A stretch of DNA of 5,573 nt, taken from Actinomycetota bacterium. Its GTDB lineage: Bacteria; Actinomycetota; Acidimicrobiia; Acidimicrobiales; Ilumatobacteraceae. Positions within the stretch are counted from its first letter, which is position 1, and the number at the start of each line of letters is the position of its first letter. Location of the stretch: assembly GCA_009923685.1 (NCBI GenBank), contig RFTA01000038.1, positions 1-5,573 on the forward strand, read 5' to 3'. The notes under the pieces were generated by a model that searched no databases, had not been told where the DNA came from, and worked only from the letters and a program-made list of their open reading frames with translations. Of the stretch, positions 4,246-5,573 are shown piece by piece. The translations under genes were made by a program, and so were the position numbers.

Positions 4246-5573
4246 GAGCGAACTCTTTCTGCCAATCTGAGTCGTGTTCGAGCGCTGGTTGTTCAGACTT
4301 CGTTAAGAGCATCGAGCCGATGACGAGGTAGTCCATATCGGTGCGCATGAAACATGTGAAGGCCTCTTGCGGCGTGCAAACCGGTGGCTCACCACGAACA
4401 TTGAACGAAGTGTTGAGCAACACGGCGCAATTGTGGCGTTGTTTGAACACGCTAAGCAGATCATGAAACTCGGGGTTTGTTTCTTTATGCACGGTTTGCA
4501 CGCGTGCCGAAAAGTCGACGTGCGTAACAGCCGGAATCTCTGATCGCACAACATTGAGTTTGTCGATGCCGAAGAGTTTCGTCATGTCGGCGTGGTCTTT
4601 GCTTCGACGATGCTGTGCGACTGGTGCGACAACCAACATATATGGGCTCGAGGTGTCAAGATCGAACCAGTCTGAAACGTCTTCTGCGAGAACAGCCGGC
4701 GCAAACGGACGAAAGCCTTCGCGAAATTTAATTTTGAGGTTCATCTTTTTTTGCATGTCGGGGTGGCGTGCGTCGCCCAAGATCGTGCGATTGCCGAGTG
4801 CGCGCGGGCCGAACTCCATACGACCTTGAAACCAGCCGACGACAGCACCGTCACTAAGCAAGTCGGCAACGCGTTCGTTTAGCTCTTGGCGCGAAAGTTG
4901 TGTGTAGCGAATTTGTTCTGAGTCGAGAAACTTGCTGACCTCAGCATCGGTGAATTTTGGACCAAGATAACTACCGCGCATCGCATCACCAGTTTTTGCA
5001 GTGCGAGGTTTGCCGAGATATTTGTGCCACACGCCGAGCGCAGCACCGAGTGCGCCACCGGCATCACCAGCGGCTGGCTGAATAAATATGTTGTCGAATA
5101 CTTTGTCGCGCACGAGTTTGCCGTTGGCAACGCAATTAAGCGCGACCCCGCCCGCGAGACAGAGGTCTTTCATGCCAGTTGACTGGCGTGCATATCGCGC
5201 AAGCCGACCGACAACGAGTTCGGTGACTTCTTGCATCGAGCGCGAAAGATCCATTTCGCGTTGCGTGAGTTCTGACTCGGGGTGCCGCGCCGGCCCGTCG
5301 AAAAGGTTGGCGAAACGCTGGCTTGTCATGCGGTTGCTGACCGGAAAGTCAAAATAATCCATGTTCAATCTGAAACTACCGTCGTCGCAAACTTCGATCA
5401 AGTTGTCGAGAATTTTGTCGACGTACTTTGGTTCGCCATACGGCGCGAGACCCATCATTTTGTATTCGCCCGAGTTGACTTTGAAGCCGGTGAAACTAGT
5501 GAAGGCCGAATAGAGCAAGCCGAGCGAGTGCGGAAACTTAATTTCTTTGATTACCTCGAGCGAATTGTCGCGA
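4238..5573 (-). CDS. NodU/CmcH-type carbamoyltransferase, C-terminal part (runs off right edge)
   Basis: The frame is open to the right edge; 444 residues are present and the N-terminus, with the HxxHxxxA metal site, is missing. The TTG at 5518 is not the start: upstream codons still read family sequence (KFPHSLGLLYSAF). Counting from the codon at 5572, the Kae1-like ATP-binding part shows LGLAPYG-type sequence (MMGLAPYG, 39-46), CLAGGVALNC (138-147) and QPAAGDAGGALGAA (165-178). The C-terminal carbamoyltransferase domain shows WFQGRMEFGPRALGNRTI (247-264), FREGFRPFAP (283-292), HVDFSARVQTV (351-361) and LLNTSFNVRGEPPVCTP (385-401). Family members make carbamoyl-adenylate from carbamoyl phosphate and ATP and pass the carbamoyl group to a hydroxyl of a sugar, antibiotic or nodulation factor. 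The acceptor here is unknown. All C-terminal motifs are intact. It heads the visible block of overlapping genes, with an 8-nt overlap with the membrane microprotein. Confidence 0.93.
   Translation of the reverse strand, partial: RDNSLEVIKEIKFPHSLGLLYSAFTSFTGFKVNSGEYKMMGLAPYGEPKYVDKILDNLIEVCDDGSFRLNMDYFDFPVSNRMTSQRFANLFDGPARHPESELTQREMDLSRSMQEVTELVVGRLARYARQSTGMKDLCLAGGVALNCVANGKLVRDKVFDNIFIQPAAGDAGGALGAALGVWHKYLGKPRTAKTGDAMRGSYLGPKFTDAEVSKFLDSEQIRYTQLSRQELNERVADLLSDGAVVGWFQGRMEFGPRALGNRTILGDARHPDMQKKMNLKIKFREGFRPFAPAVLAEDVSDWFDLDTSSPYMLVVAPVAQHRRSKDHADMTKLFGIDKLNVVRSEIPAVTHVDFSARVQTVHKETNPEFHDLLSVFKQRHNCAVLLNTSFNVRGEPPVCTPQEAFTCFMRTDMDYLVIGSMLLTKSEQPALEHDSDWQKEFALD

Noticed and set aside
4051..4323. 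Plus-strand frame of 90 codons across the carbamoyltransferase/SGNH junction
   Set aside because: It is antisense to three overlapping minus-strand genes, and its product is low-complexity without motifs.
4238..5518. Carbamoyltransferase starting at the TTG at 5518
   Set aside because: The codons from 5572 to 5519 continue the family sequence (KFPHSLG before LLYSAF), so the gene extends beyond the window and 5518 is an internal leucine.
1..5573. CRISPR arrays, tRNA or rRNA genes, insertion sequences
   Set aside because: Nothing with spaced direct repeats, tRNA-like arms, rRNA-conserved stretches or a transposase was seen on either strand by eye.

Overview
The window looks like chromosomal DNA of a moderate-GC (about 50%) bacterium. 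An actinobacterium, perhaps from the Acidimicrobiia/Ilumatobacteraceae side, is my best guess. The reasons are the flavour of the proteins (Doc/RHH pair, YcaQ-like protein, compact cyclophilin, DksA-like small protein), apparent leaderless starts with TANNNT -10 boxes seven or eight bases before the start codon, and frequent TTG/GTG starts. This is inference from sequence style; no rRNA or marker gene is present.

Layout. Nearly everything is on the minus strand, so transcription runs from high to low coordinates. (1) 5573-2974 is a tightly overlapping block: the C-terminal two-thirds or so of a NodU/CmcH-type carbamoyltransferase (runs off the right edge), a 54-aa membrane microprotein, a 338-aa SGNH/GDSL-type hydrolase and a 36-aa microprotein. 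Successive genes overlap by 8, 17 and 4 nt. The two small genes were found by reading the frames between the larger ones. (2) 2789-2977 is the only plus-strand gene, a 62-aa protein with the shape of a DksA/TraR C-terminal zinc finger but no cysteines. Its TAG stop and the TAG stop of the converging 36-aa gene share one CTAG. (3) 2770-1000 holds a cyclophilin-type peptidylprolyl isomerase followed by a YcaQ/AlkX-like winged-helix DNA glycosylase. The cyclophilin and the DksA-like gene are divergent, 18 bp apart, with overlapping -10-like boxes. (4) 931-492 holds a nucleotidyltransferase-fold gene that looks decayed: frameshifted N-terminus and altered GG motif. (5) 374-1 holds a toxin-antitoxin module: a ribbon-helix-helix antitoxin behind a perfect palindromic operator, and the N-terminal 59 residues of a Doc/Fic-type toxin that runs off the left edge.

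How the genes work together. The right-hand block is best read as a modification cassette in which a carbamoyl group is put on a hydroxyl of a sugar, glycan or small molecule. The SGNH protein could be an esterase or acyl-transfer partner, and the membrane microprotein may tether the machinery. The substrate cannot be told from this window. The central pair is general housekeeping and DNA repair. The left end, with a TA module next to a decayed nucleotidyltransferase and a weak attC-like hairpin between them, has the look of an accessory region.
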